A DNA stretch of 64,000 bases from Tissierella sp032104385 (lineage in GTDB: Bacteria; Bacillota; Clostridia; Tissierellales; Tissierellaceae), in contig NZ_DAMCHJ010000012.1 of NCBI RefSeq assembly GCF_032104385.1, positions 1 to 64,000 of the forward strand. Reading direction: 5' to 3'. Position numbers and translations under genes: made by a program. The notes beneath the pieces are model-generated. The model had not been told where the DNA came from. It saw only the letters and a list, made by a program, of their open reading frames with translations, and did no database searches. This document shows, in pieces, positions 8,646 to 18,886 of this stretch. Numbering within the stretch: the stretch's first letter is position 1; each line of letters begins with the position of its first letter.

Positions 8646-10135
8646 TTATTCTAAAAATGGATTTTTGAAGACATCACTATATGGTGATTTTTTAGCAAAA
8701 TCCTTTGCCTCTTTTTCTCCCTTTTCTATTGGCAGCATTGTTCCTGGTCCACCTACACATCCACCAGGACATGCCATACCTTCTAATAAATATCCATTGA
8801 ACTTTCCTGCCTTTGCCATTGCTAACATTTTACGACAATCTGCTAGTCCATTTGCATTATGCGTTGGTATTTCTAAACCTGGATGAGCCTGTTCTATACT
8901 TGCTTTTACCGATGATGCGACACCTGAAGCATATGCAAAATTTCTTCCCTTTGTTGAAGCATCTGCTACTATCTCATCTTCAGTAATCTCTGCAACATCA
9001 ATATTAGCTGCAACAAATATTGCAGCAAGCTCTTCGTATGTGATTACAAAGTCAACATATGGTCGAACATCCTCTTCCATCGCCTCAATCTTCTTTGATA
9101 TACATGGCCCTATAAATACTATTTTGCCGCTTGGACTTCTTCTCTTAATTGCCTTGGCTGTTTCTACCATTGGTGTATTTGATGAGGATATATATTGATA
9201 TAAATCAGGGAAAAATTTTTTTGCTGTCATTGTCCAAGATGGGCAACAGGATGTACCTAAAAATGGCTGCTTCTCTGGTACCAATTGCGGAAACATTTCA
9301 GCTTCGTGTCGAGCGGCAGCATCTGCTCCAAGTGCTACTTCGATAATTTCAGTAAATCCTAAATCCTTAGCTGCCCTAACTATTTTCCTGGTGTTGCAAA
9401 TGGTCCAAACTGACCTACAAATGAAGGTGCTATTATAGCATGAACTTCTTCTCCCTGTTTAATAGCCAAAACTAACTGAAATATATCAGACTTATCTGTA
9501 ATAGCTGCAAATGGACAATTAACTACACACATTCCACAGCTTACACATTTATCATAGTTTATTTTAGCCCTACCTAATTCATCTGACTCTATAGCATCTA
9601 CTCCACAGGCAACCTTACAGGGTCTTTCTAATTTCATAATTGCATGATATTGACATGCCTTAGTACATTTTCCACAATCTATACATTTTTCCTTATCTAT
9701 TATTGCCCTATCCTTACCAAGGGTAATAGCATTAACTGGGCAAACAATCATGCAAGGGTGGGCAATACATTTTCTACAATTATCAGTAACAAAATGCTTT
9801 GAACTTTCACAAGCTGCACAAGCAAATGGAATTACATTTACTAAAGGCTCCTTAATTATACTATGGGTTACAACAGCTTCATCAACAGCTTTAGATAATC
9901 GACCATTATCACCATTAAGTTTTCTATCTAATCCTAAACCAAGTCTAGCCATAGCCGCAACAATAGCCCTTTCATGAAAAATACTTCCTCTATAATGTGG
10001 TACTTCTCCGCTTATTACCTTATAGGGAATATCATCTACTTCCCTCGAGTCCCTTCCATCCCAAGCTATCTTCGCTATTTCTGTAAATACTTGTCTACGA
10101 ATATATGTAATTGGTGTAAATATACCTCTCATCAT
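8646..10135 (-). pseudogene. [FeFe]-hydrogenase catalytic subunit, split by a one-base frameshift
   Basis: Two adjacent frames encode one enzyme. The first (10135-9380) carries N-terminal ferredoxin-like 4Fe-4S motifs, CRKCIAHPC-x3-CP, CIDCGKCTKAC and CVSCGMCVVNCP, and ends GQFGPFATPGK-stop. The second continues as IVRAAKDLGF, then the H-cluster motifs TSCCPSW, GPCISKK and EGMACPGGCVGG. The break is in GGAAAATAG, and one more A would restore a protein of 496 residues. Motif L2 is GPCxxKK rather than MPCxxKxxE, which suggests a group B-type hydrogenase. The frame could be restored by -1 slippage of tRNA-Lys on A-AAA just before the TAG, so a functional product is not excluded. It shares an ATGA overlap with the [2Fe-2S] gene upstream. 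Confidence 0.85.
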
Positions 10136-10371
10136 CTAACCACCTCTAATATTTCGGATATAATCTTCTCTGCACTAGCATTAGTAATTATCTTACCATT
10201 TAATTCAACTACAGGCGCCTTGTTATCTTCGCAAAATTTCAGACATTTTACTGCCTTAATTTCAATCTTGCCTGGATATTCTAATTGCAAATCCTCAAGA
10301 CTCTCCTGTAAGTTTAAATTTCCCATCATTGTACAATGGGTTCCCATACAAATCTTTACATTCGCCAACAT
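10132..10371 (-). CDS. thioredoxin-like [2Fe-2S] ferredoxin
   Basis: A 79-residue thioredoxin-fold [2Fe-2S] protein like the C-terminal part of NuoE/HydA-associated subunits. The four cluster ligands are in CMGTHC (C-x4-C) and CLKFC (C-x3-C). It overlaps the hydrogenase start by ATGA, so it probably passes electrons to or from that enzyme. A strong AGGAGGT precedes the ATG. Confidence 0.85.
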   Translation of the reverse strand: MLANVKICMGTHCTMMGNLNLQESLEDLQLEYPGKIEIKAVKCLKFCEDNKAPVVELNGKIITNASAEKIISEILEVVR

Positions 10372-10535
10372 CTCATCTACCTCCTATATTTATAATATTT
10401 ACAGTAATTATAACATATTGATAAAATAATAACTATTGTTTTCGCTCTCAAGTTCATACTTATTATTGTAACTTGTTTGTTACACACATTTAATTATTTC
10501 AGTGTATAATATCTTTATAGAAAGGAGAATATTAT

Positions 10536-12095
10536 ATGTCACAGAATCCAATAAAACTCATAGTACTAATATTATGTTTAACTATTTTTACAATTTCCTG
10601 TTCTAGTAATAAAAGCCTTCCTACTACTTTAACTCTAGAACAGTCAATAAAAGAAATCATACTATCTAAAGGTAATGATTATAATTTTTTGAAAGATAAA
10701 GCATATATGGAATATATGGCTAAACTCGCAAATGAACTTGCAAATAATACTCCTTATTATGCAATTGGAAATCTTGATGATGATAATATACCAGAAATTG
10801 CTGTATTTAAAGAAAGAGATCCTAATAATATGAGTGATGAAGGAAATCTGGAAATCTACAGGTTTACCGGGGAAAAATATACACTAATAGATAGTACTTC
10901 CATGAACTATGATAATACTAATTATCAAATTGTAATTGGAAAAATATCCGAAAATCAAAATGGATTGCTTCTTAATAACAATGTAGGTGCTCACTCTGGA
11001 TTAACTTATGGATTTATTTTAGAAAATGGAAAACTAAAAAACATATTAGATGAAAATAAAATTTCACTAATATCCATATATACTAATAATGAAATTAAGG
11101 ATATAAATAATGATGGAATTTTAGAATTTAGTATTTATACTGTAGACCCTGAAACAGAAGATTCCAGTTCAGCTGGTTCTGATAAAATGACTCTTTGGTA
11201 TAAATGGAATGGTAAAGATGGTGCTGAATTATTAGAGATTGAGAGAAGAGATTATTCTAAAGAAAAATCAGATAAAGAAATCTTTAATGAATCTAAAAAT
11301 TTAATAGAAAATAATTTCTACGAAGCATTAAAATATATAGATGAGCATAAAGATGAATTGTCTAAATATGATAATACAGAAATCTTAATGGAATATATAA
11401 AAAAATTAAATGAAATGTCTTTCGATAAAGGCGTTGAAATAGAAAATCTATTTATAAAGTATCAAAATAAGGAAAATTTTGATTATCTATTTAAAAAATA
11501 TGGCTTATCCATTGAAAAATTAAATAGTTTAGAGTATCTAAATCGTGAAAAGGTATTGAAAGACGAACCTGAATTAAAAAAACATTTAATAGACCATATT
11601 CTATTGGGATATAAATTAGATACTTCGGAAGGCATTTATTATTATTTAATTGATAATCAAAAATTTATAGATACTTTTGGCGGAAATATTACCAATGAAT
11701 ATAATGATTATCTTAAAATATTAGCATTAGATACTAATGAGCCTTTTATGAATGATGGAAGCCTTATGATATCTATGGATAAATTGGCTGAAAGAATATT
11801 ACTGGTGGAAAGTTTTAAAATGGTTTATCCATATTCCAATTTATTGCCAAAAGTTGATGAAATATATAAATGGTATATATATACTTATTTCTATGGAGAT
11901 AACCATGATCCTAATTTTGATGGAAACACTTTCATAATGAAAGAAAATATAGTTAAAGAGTTTGAAAAAACCATAGAAAAATATGAATATACTAATTTTG
12001 GAGATATAGTAAGGGAATTCATGGCTAATTTAAAGGAAAATAATAATATAATTAACGATACAATCAGAGAAAAACTTAATGATAGATTAAACTAA
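10536..12095 (+). CDS. lipoprotein with FG-GAP/VCBS-like Asp-rich loops
   Basis: Secreted lipoprotein: a hydrophobic signal of about 20 residues ends in a lipobox TISC near residue 22. Two segments, GNLDDDNIPEIAVF and DINNDGILEFSIY, look like the Asp-rich calcium-binding loops of FG-GAP/VCBS repeats. The last 250 residues are helical and acidic with no motif I recognise. A GAAAGGAG site sets the start. It faces away from the hydrogenase operon and is probably monocistronic. Function unknown. Confidence 0.7.
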   Translation: MSQNPIKLIVLILCLTIFTISCSSNKSLPTTLTLEQSIKEIILSKGNDYNFLKDKAYMEYMAKLANELANNTPYYAIGNLDDDNIPEIAVFKERDPNNMSDEGNLEIYRFTGEKYTLIDSTSMNYDNTNYQIVIGKISENQNGLLLNNNVGAHSGLTYGFILENGKLKNILDENKISLISIYTNNEIKDINNDGILEFSIYTVDPETEDSSSAGSDKMTLWYKWNGKDGAELLEIERRDYSKEKSDKEIFNESKNLIENNFYEALKYIDEHKDELSKYDNTEILMEYIKKLNEMSFDKGVEIENLFIKYQNKENFDYLFKKYGLSIEKLNSLEYLNREKVLKDEPELKKHLIDHILLGYKLDTSEGIYYYLIDNQKFIDTFGGNITNEYNDYLKILALDTNEPFMNDGSLMISMDKLAERILLVESFKMVYPYSNLLPKVDEIYKWYIYTYFYGDNHDPNFDGNTFIMKENIVKEFEKTIEKYEYTNFGDIVREFMANLKENNNIINDTIREKLNDRLN

Positions 12096-12106
12096 TCACA
12101 AATTTT

Positions 12107-12159
12107 CCCCCTCATAATATTATATATTATGTAATATTATATCTAGGGGGGATTTTTTT
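12107..12159 (+). terminator. terminator hairpin whose 3' arm contains the next gene's ribosome site
   Basis: CCCCCTCATAATATTATA and its partner TAATATTATATCTAGGGGG form a stem followed by ATTTTTTT. It ends the lipoprotein transcript. The AGGGGGG arm is also the only Shine-Dalgarno for the TTG start of the DUF2935 gene two bases further on, so the fold would hide that site. Confidence 0.7.
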
Positions 12160-13057
12160 GTTATCAAGAAAAGAGTTTATTCAAGTTTCGCTAGAAACAA
12201 ACTTATTTTTTCAAAGGATTATGAAAGAGCATATGTTTTTTATAGAAACTAGTCTTCCACCAGTGAATAGTTCCGAAATTAATGAAGCCAATTTACTTAA
12301 GAAATCCTTTGAAGCAGTATTAGCTGAAACAGTTATATTTTCAAACTGTGCTGTAAGAAATGAAGTCTTGCAATCAAATGAAATTGTCACGCCTTTTACT
12401 TTAAGAGCAGAAGAAATATCCTCACAACTATCTGGTGCTTCTCTAAACACGGAAATAACTGAAGCAGAGTATGATTTAAGAACAGATCCAAATTTTAACT
12501 ATACAGAGTGGTTAGAAGAAAAATTATATAATATAAATATGAGATCAATTAATTTATTAGAGGAAGTTATTAATTTTAAGGAAAAATTGATTAAATCACA
12601 ATTAGAATGTAAGATCTTTACCACCCTTTATCCTCTTCTAATAGAACATATTCTTCGAGAAGCTAAATTATATATGGGATCGTTAAGATCCCTACAAAAT
12701 AGAAAGTTACCAGATAGAACTATATGCGATGAACTAAATTTTTGGAATCAAATAATGGAAGAACATTTAGAGTTTATTGATGGGTTACTTGACCCTACAG
12801 AAGAAAATTTAAAGGAAACAGCAGAAGAATTGGCAGAACAATTAGAAAAAATATTAGAAGAAAACTGTAATACAAGCAATGAAAAAGAGATATTAAACAA
12901 AAGTCTAAAAGTAACAGAGGAAGTAATGACCTTTAAAAAAGCTGGTACAGAAGGTTTATTAGCATGTAAAATCAAATCTATTATAATACCTCTTTTAGGA
13001 GATCATGTCCTAAGGGAAGCAAATCATTATCTAAGGATATTAAAAGAAATAAAATAA
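12158..13057 (+). CDS. DUF2935 domain protein
   Basis: A 299-residue all-helical protein made of two similar halves, each starting with a long helix carrying F/W-x-x-x-MxEHxxFI (RIMKEHMFFIE near residue 19 and QIMEEHLEFID near 208) and ending with LLxxHxLREAxxYL. The repeated histidine/glutamate pattern is that of DUF2935, a Firmicute family that may bind metal through these residues (inference). The start is TTG with AGGGGGG upstream. Function unknown. Confidence 0.8.
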   Translation: MLSRKEFIQVSLETNLFFQRIMKEHMFFIETSLPPVNSSEINEANLLKKSFEAVLAETVIFSNCAVRNEVLQSNEIVTPFTLRAEEISSQLSGASLNTEITEAEYDLRTDPNFNYTEWLEEKLYNINMRSINLLEEVINFKEKLIKSQLECKIFTTLYPLLIEHILREAKLYMGSLRSLQNRKLPDRTICDELNFWNQIMEEHLEFIDGLLDPTEENLKETAEELAEQLEKILEENCNTSNEKEILNKSLKVTEEVMTFKKAGTEGLLACKIKSIIIPLLGDHVLREANHYLRILKEIK

Positions 13058-13106
13058 AGATAAAAAGTAATCACTCGAATACAGAGTGATTACTTTTTAT
13101 CTTTAT
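13054..13106 (+). terminator. strong hairpin terminator after the DUF2935 gene
   Basis: A long perfect stem (AAAGATAAAAAGTAATCACTC / GAGTGATTACTTTTTATCTTT) with a 7-nt loop directly follows the stop codon. The A/T-rich outer arms would also let it work on the other strand. Confidence 0.75.
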
Positions 13107-13158
13107 AGAAAATATAATATGAGTTATAATAGTTATATTAATTAACAGGAGAGATAAA

Positions 13159-13890
13159 ATGATAAATATTAAGATGAACTTACAATTTGATGGCAGTAAA
13201 TATTCTGGATGGCAAAGATTAGGTGATAATGATAGCACTATACAGGGTAAATTAGAAAACTTACTTAAAAAAATGACTGCTGAGGAAATAAATGTAATAG
13301 GTTGTTCAAGAACTGATAAAGGAGTCCATGCACAGGGCTTAGTTTGTAATTTTTTTACTAACTCCAATATGACAATAGAAGAAAAATATATTAATAGATA
13401 TTTGCCTGATGATATAGTGGTCTATAATCTATCTAAAGAAAATGAGAGATTTCATTCAAGATATAATGCAAAGTCAAAATGGTATAGATATACAATAGAC
13501 AATAATAAATATCAAAATGTGTTTAGTAGAAAATTTACTTCTCACATTCCTGAAAAGCTAAATCTAATATTAATGCAAGAAGCCGCCACCAAATTGATAG
13601 GAACCTTTGATTTCACAGCATTTACTACTATGAAATCAAAGAAAAAAAGCTTTGTCAGAACTATAATGAGCATTAATATATCAAAAGAAAACAACTATAT
13701 CTATATAGACTTTGAAGGTGATGGTTTTCTCCACAATATGATTAGGATTATTACAGGAACTCTAATCAGAGTAGGAAAAGAAGAAATTAGCCCCAGTGAT
13801 GTCCAATATATTCTTGAAAGTAAAAATCGTAGTATTGCAGGTCCTATGATTGAGGCTAAGGGACTTTGTCTGATGGAAGTTAGATATTAA
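13159..13890 (+). CDS. truA: tRNA pseudouridine(38-40) synthase
   Basis: TruA converts uridines 38-40 of tRNA anticodon stems to pseudouridine. The catalytic aspartate sits in CSRTDKGVHAQG near residue 52, and the FDGSKYSGWQ N-terminus and the GDGFLHNMIRIITGTLI segment are typical. Length (243 aa) is normal. The start has ACAGGAGAG upstream. Its 3' end overlaps the convergent thrB gene by 4 bp, so the two transcripts may interfere. Confidence 0.95.
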   Translation: MINIKMNLQFDGSKYSGWQRLGDNDSTIQGKLENLLKKMTAEEINVIGCSRTDKGVHAQGLVCNFFTNSNMTIEEKYINRYLPDDIVVYNLSKENERFHSRYNAKSKWYRYTIDNNKYQNVFSRKFTSHIPEKLNLILMQEAATKLIGTFDFTAFTTMKSKKKSFVRTIMSINISKENNYIYIDFEGDGFLHNMIRIITGTLIRVGKEEISPSDVQYILESKNRSIAGPMIEAKGLCLMEVRY

Positions 13891-14789
13891 TTAATTTCTT
13901 CTACTATTATCCCATATGAATCTAATCTAAGTTCTTTAACTTCCCAAGTATAATTAATAGATTTAAGATATTTTTTTATTTTTAATATAAAATCATTATC
14001 TTTCTCATCTACAATAGCCATTATAGTAGGACCCGCCCCACTTAAATACAATCCTAAGCATCCAATTTCCTCACATTTATTAATTATATCGTAAAAACCA
14101 GATATTAACTTTCCTCTATATGGCTGATGAATAGAATCTTTTACTGCGTATTTCAATAAATCAAATCTCCCATTAGATAATGAAGATAATAATAAAGACA
14201 CCCTACTTATATTATATATAGCATCTTCATGAGATATGGCAGTAGGTAAAACAGCTCTAGACTCTTTAGTTGATAAAGTAAAATCTGGTATCAATGCTAC
14301 AAATTTAATTCCTGTAGAAACATCAAACTTATTATAAATCACCTTACCATCTTCCATAATAGATACAACAAGTCCTCCAAATAATGCAGGTGCAATATTA
14401 TCTGGATGTCCCTCGATTTCCGTTGCTATTTCTAGAATTTCTTCTTTAGAAAGAGGAGCCCCTGTCAGACAGTTAGCACCCATAACTCCTCCTAATATAC
14501 AAGCTGCACTACTACCTAATCCTCTTGAAACTGGTATTTTAGCATCTATATCTATCTTTATTCCCTTAGGTAAGTATCCTATTCTATCAAATGTCTTTAA
14601 CATAGATTTATATACCAAATTATTTTCATTTGAAAATTCCTTATCACATCCTGTAATTTCTAATCCGTAAGACATTTCTTCAAATCTAAAATAATTATAT
14701 ATATTTAAGGCTAGACCTAATGTATCAAAGCCTGGACCTATGTTTGCACTGGTTCCAGGAACACTTATCCTAATCATCTTCTTCACCAA
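13887..14789 (-). CDS. thrB: homoserine kinase
   Basis: GHMP-family kinase that phosphorylates homoserine for threonine synthesis. N-terminal PGTSANIGPGFDTLG and the ATP loop PVSRGLGSSAACI are clear. It is the last gene of lysC-hom-thrC-thrB and overlaps thrC. The start is either GTG at 14789 or ATG at 14777; the second gives MIRISVPGTSANIG, the usual N-terminus. Length is normal at about 300 residues. Confidence 0.95.
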   Translation of the reverse strand: MVKKMIRISVPGTSANIGPGFDTLGLALNIYNYFRFEEMSYGLEITGCDKEFSNENNLVYKSMLKTFDRIGYLPKGIKIDIDAKIPVSRGLGSSAACILGGVMGANCLTGAPLSKEEILEIATEIEGHPDNIAPALFGGLVVSIMEDGKVIYNKFDVSTGIKFVALIPDFTLSTKESRAVLPTAISHEDAIYNISRVSLLLSSLSNGRFDLLKYAVKDSIHQPYRGKLISGFYDIINKCEEIGCLGLYLSGAGPTIMAIVDEKDNDFILKIKKYLKSINYTWEVKELRLDSYGIIVEEIN

Positions 14790-16251
14790 CCTTCAAAAAC
14801 ATTTTTACCATAGTTTTCATATTTTCTTTATTACAATTATTCTTGTGTAATATTTTCTTGTTTTTTAAATTTTTTATATTATTAGGAACCTTTATTTTAC
14901 TCCTATTTTCCAATTCTTCTAAAATGCTAAACTCATCTTTATTCTCTATTTCTATTCCTATAGACAATGCTACTTTAGTTCCAAATTTAAATGGGCTTGC
15001 CGTTGAAACAATAATTGTCTTTGTATTATCCTTAGTCTCTGTTTTATATCCTTCATATACATTATAGGCTACAGCCGTATGGGGATCCATTAGATAACCA
15101 TTTTCATTAAATACTTTATCAATTCCTGTCTCAATATCCTTCTCAGTAGAATAATATCCATAAAAATCCTTATGACCAAAATCTATTTCATAAATTCCTT
15201 CTTTAGATAAACTATTCATCTTAGTTTTTACTATATTATCATCTTCCCCACTTAAATGAAATAAAAGCCTTTCTAAATTACTAGATATTAAAATATCCAT
15301 TGAAGGAGATGAAGTAACTATCAATTCCCTTCTTCTATCATATATCCCTGTATTAAGAAAATCTGATAAAATATTGTTTTCATTTGATGCGCATATTAAC
15401 TTGTTTACAGGAAGACCCATTTCTTTAGCATAATATGCTGCTAATATATTCCCAAAATTCCCTGTTGGCACGGCTACATTTATTTTTTCACCTTTTCCTA
15501 CTTTCCCTTGATTTATAAGCATAATGTAACCATAGAAATAATAGACTATTTGAGGAACCAATCTACCTATATTTATAGAGTTGGCAGATGATAGAATATA
15601 TCCTCTTTCATTTAAGAATTCAATAAATTCCTTATCATTAAATATTCTTTTCACTCCAGATTGAGCATTGTCAAAGTTTCCCCTTATACCTATTACAAAT
15701 GTATTATTTCCTTCTTGGGTAAGCATCTGTCTTTTTTGAATTTCAGATACTCCATTTTCAGGATAGAAAACTATTATTTTCACCCCAGAAATATTAGCAA
15801 ATGCTTCTAATGCAGCTTTCCCTGTATCTCCTGATGTAGCCGTTAAAATCACTATTTCTTTATGATTATTCTTGATTCTCATAGCTTCCTTTAATAAATA
15901 TGGAAGTATAGATAATGCCATATCTTTAAAAGCAAAAGTTGGTCCATGAAATAATTCTAGGATAAATGCATCATCTATTTCTATTATAGGAGCAATAAGG
16001 GATGTATCAAATTTATTATCATAAGCTCTATCTATACATTCTTTAAGTATCATAGGTTCAAAATCCACAAAAAATTTACTCATTATGGTATATGCTAGTT
16101 CTTTGTAATCCATATGGAAAATCATTTCTAAGTTTTCTATTTTAGGCAATTCTTTTGGTACAAACAAGCCTCCATCCTTAGAAATCCCTTGTATAATTGC
16201 CTCAGCTGATGAAACTTCAATACTTTTATTTCTCGTACTAATATATCTCAT
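14770..16251 (-). CDS. thrC: threonine synthase
   Basis: PLP enzyme that converts O-phosphohomoserine to threonine. It is the long ThrC form starting MRYISTRNKS, with the PLP lysine in FAFKDMALS and the phosphate-binding TSGDTGKAA loop. The ATG at 16251 is preferred over the GTG at 16266 because GAGGGATGATAAT precedes it and the product then starts like other family members. It overlaps or abuts hom upstream and thrB downstream, so all are translated from one mRNA. Confidence 0.95.
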   Translation of the reverse strand: MRYISTRNKSIEVSSAEAIIQGISKDGGLFVPKELPKIENLEMIFHMDYKELAYTIMSKFFVDFEPMILKECIDRAYDNKFDTSLIAPIIEIDDAFILELFHGPTFAFKDMALSILPYLLKEAMRIKNNHKEIVILTATSGDTGKAALEAFANISGVKIIVFYPENGVSEIQKRQMLTQEGNNTFVIGIRGNFDNAQSGVKRIFNDKEFIEFLNERGYILSSANSINIGRLVPQIVYYFYGYIMLINQGKVGKGEKINVAVPTGNFGNILAAYYAKEMGLPVNKLICASNENNILSDFLNTGIYDRRRELIVTSSPSMDILISSNLERLLFHLSGEDDNIVKTKMNSLSKEGIYEIDFGHKDFYGYYSTEKDIETGIDKVFNENGYLMDPHTAVAYNVYEGYKTETKDNTKTIIVSTASPFKFGTKVALSIGIEIENKDEFSILEELENRSKIKVPNNIKNLKNKKILHKNNCNKENMKTMVKMFLKVGEEDD

Positions 16252-16262
16252 ATTATCATCCC

Positions 16263-17477
16263 TCACTTAATCATTCTTCCTAAAAAATACTCGTCATCAT
16301 CAATCCCTAGGGATGCAATTAAATCTAGAATATTCTGTATAGATACTTCTCTAGTAATGATTGCAATATTATCTGTTGTAGATAAGATTTTATCTGCTAT
16401 ATCCTGTAAAATGGTGAATTTCTCCTTATCTTCTGAAGAAACTCTCAAATAATATGGTTCTTTTATCTTTTCGTTAATATTTTTAAGTTTTCTTGTCCCT
16501 AATGGATTCCCCTTTCTATAAGAACTTTTCACTATATCTAATACATCAGATAATACTGCATTTGCAGTAGGAAGTTTTCCTGCTCCCGAACCATAAAATT
16601 TTAACTCTCCAACATTGTTTCCAATAAAAGCTACAGAATTAAATGCCATCTTTACATTACCAAAATAGGAATTCTTTTTTATAATGGTAGGCTGAACCAT
16701 TGCAGTAAATTTATCTCCTGTAGATTTAATTTCTGCAATCAATTTTACTGTATATCCTAAGTTCTTTATTTGTTCAATATCAAAAGGGATAATACCTTTT
16801 ATACCCCTCACTAAAATATCTTCCTCTGAAATCTTTCCTTTTAAAGCAATAGTTCCTAATATTCTAAGTTTCCGTAATGTATCATATCCTTCTATATCAG
16901 CTGTTGGATCTAATTCAGCATAACCAAGTTCTTGAGCTATTTTTAATGCTTCTTCATAAGCTAATCTTTCATCAAACATTCTAGTTAAAATATAATTACA
17001 TGTTCCATTTAATATCCCTTGTATTTGGGTAATTTCATTGGTTGCCACCACTTCCTTTAAAGGTTTTAATATAGGTATTCCTCCGCCTACACTTGCTTCA
17101 TATAAAAAAGCACAATTGTTTCTATTTGCTATATTTGTTAGTTCTTCAAAATATTTAGATACTACTGCTTTATTGGCTGTCACTACATCTTTTCCTGCAT
17201 TTAATGATTTCTTTATATAGTTATAAGATTCTTCTAAATCACCAGTAGCTTCAATAATTATACTAATATCAGGGTCTTCTAAAATTTCCTCAAATTCTAA
17301 CGTAATCAAGCTTTTTCCTAGTGAAATATTCCTTTTCTTATTAATGTTTTTTACTAAAATCCTCTTGATAAATAATTCTGATCCTAGAATAGATTTAAGC
17401 TCATCTTTTCTTTTATTTAATATCTCTACTACTCCTGAACCAACTGTCCCAAGTCCAAGTAATCCAATGTTTATCAT
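16263..17477 (-). CDS. hom: homoserine dehydrogenase
   Basis: NAD(P)-dependent homoserine dehydrogenase: the N-terminal Rossmann motif GLLGLGTVGSGV, the catalytic region around GILNGTCNYILTRM and ELDPTADIEGYD, and a C-terminal ACT-like regulatory domain (about residues 330-404) that usually senses threonine. Its ATG directly follows the lysC stop codon. Length 404 aa is usual for the ACT-containing form. Confidence 0.95.
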   Translation of the reverse strand: MINIGLLGLGTVGSGVVEILNKRKDELKSILGSELFIKRILVKNINKKRNISLGKSLITLEFEEILEDPDISIIIEATGDLEESYNYIKKSLNAGKDVVTANKAVVSKYFEELTNIANRNNCAFLYEASVGGGIPILKPLKEVVATNEITQIQGILNGTCNYILTRMFDERLAYEEALKIAQELGYAELDPTADIEGYDTLRKLRILGTIALKGKISEEDILVRGIKGIIPFDIEQIKNLGYTVKLIAEIKSTGDKFTAMVQPTIIKKNSYFGNVKMAFNSVAFIGNNVGELKFYGSGAGKLPTANAVLSDVLDIVKSSYRKGNPLGTRKLKNINEKIKEPYYLRVSSEDKEKFTILQDIADKILSTTDNIAIITREVSIQNILDLIASLGIDDDEYFLGRMIK

Positions 17478-18815
17478 TTAATCAACTCCTATTAAACCTT
17501 CATTTTCAAAAGCCTCATATATAGCCCTCATAGCTAAATCAAAATCTTCATTTTCAATTCCTATAATTATATTTAATTCAGATGAACCCTGAGAGATCAT
17601 TCTAACATTGACTCCACTATTTCCCAAAGCAGTAAATACCTTAGCAGATACACCTTTAGCTTTTATCATCCCTCTTCCTACCACTGCAATTAATGCCATA
17701 TTAGGATAACAAGATATTGAGTCTGGATTACAATATATACGTATTTCTTCAATTACCTTGTCCATTTTTGAATTAAGTTCCGAATTTGAAACTATTACCG
17801 ATATTGAGTCTATGCCTGTTGGTACATGTTCAATTGAAATATCATTAGTTTCAAATACAGAAATCAGCTTTCTTAATATACCTGTTTCTGAATTCATTAG
17901 AGTTTTTTCTATAGATATAACAGTAAAGTCCTTTTTTCCTGAAATGCCTGTTATATTTCCTAAACTAGCTGGAATATAATCGTTTACAATCATAGTTCCA
18001 GGTTCTTCCGGAATATTTGTATTCTTAATATTTATAGGTATCCCTGCATTTTTCACTGGAAAAATGGCCTCCTCATGAAGGACAGGAGCTCCCATATATG
18101 AAAGTTCTCTAAGTTCCTTATAATTAATGATTTCAATAGGTTTAGGATTTTTTACAATTCTAGGATCTGCCATTAAAAATCCAGATACATCTGTCCAGTT
18201 TTCATAAAGCTTTCCTTTTACTCCATTGGCAATAATAGCTCCTGTTATATCGGAACCTCCTCGAGAAAAACTTACTATCTCACCATTTTCTTTAGCCCCA
18301 TAAAATCCAGGAATAACACCATGAGAAACCTTTGTTAGTTTTGATTCGATTTTTTTCTGTGTATCTTCTGGAGCAAAGTAACCTTTATTATCAAATACAA
18401 TTAACTCTGCAGCATCTATAAATTCAAACCCCAAATAATTTGAAAGTATAATACCATTTAAATACTCTCCTCTACTAGCAGAATAATCTCTAGAGGCACC
18501 ATTTTTAATTTTTTCTTTTATTTCAGTTAAAATTTCATCAATATTTAAACTTAAATTTAATTCATCACATATCCCTTTATATCGTTTTTCAATAATTGAA
18601 TATACCTCTTCAAAGTTTAATCCATGGGATGCAAGTTGATGGCACATATACAATAAATCCGTTATTTTATGATCCTTGCTGTTTCTTTTCCCTGGTGCTG
18701 ATGGTATTATATATCTTCTTCTAGAGTCTGCTTTGATTATGTCTTTTACCTTGATAAATTGAGTACTATCAGCTAAGGAACTTCCTCCAAATTTTGCTAC
18801 AATTATTTCTTTCAA
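17478..18815 (-). CDS. lysC: aspartate kinase
   Basis: First enzyme of the aspartate pathway. AKFGGSSLAD is the ATP/aspartate-binding N-terminus, and FSRGGSDITGA is the second kinase motif. Two C-terminal ACT domains (about residues 300-445) should confer feedback by lysine or threonine. The start is TTG behind AGGAGGAG. As the gene nearest the ACC-type T-box, it is probably the threonine-responsive isozyme; other isozymes would be elsewhere. Confidence 0.95.
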   Translation of the reverse strand: MKEIIVAKFGGSSLADSTQFIKVKDIIKADSRRRYIIPSAPGKRNSKDHKITDLLYMCHQLASHGLNFEEVYSIIEKRYKGICDELNLSLNIDEILTEIKEKIKNGASRDYSASRGEYLNGIILSNYLGFEFIDAAELIVFDNKGYFAPEDTQKKIESKLTKVSHGVIPGFYGAKENGEIVSFSRGGSDITGAIIANGVKGKLYENWTDVSGFLMADPRIVKNPKPIEIINYKELRELSYMGAPVLHEEAIFPVKNAGIPINIKNTNIPEEPGTMIVNDYIPASLGNITGISGKKDFTVISIEKTLMNSETGILRKLISVFETNDISIEHVPTGIDSISVIVSNSELNSKMDKVIEEIRIYCNPDSISCYPNMALIAVVGRGMIKAKGVSAKVFTALGNSGVNVRMISQGSSELNIIIGIENEDFDLAMRAIYEAFENEGLIGVD

Positions 18816-18852
18816 TTCTAACTCCTCCTATATCTATTATAAAAATATATAC

Positions 18853-18886
18853 AAAAAAACTCGTCCAAAATAGGACGAGTTTTTTA
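18853..18886 (-). terminator. T-box leader terminator
   Basis: Minus strand AAAACTCGTCCTATTTTGG followed by ACGAGTTTTTTTG forms an 8-bp GC-containing stem and U tract. The alternative antiterminator pairs ACGAG and AGG of the T-box sequence with CTCGTCCT, excluding this stem. Confidence 0.85.
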
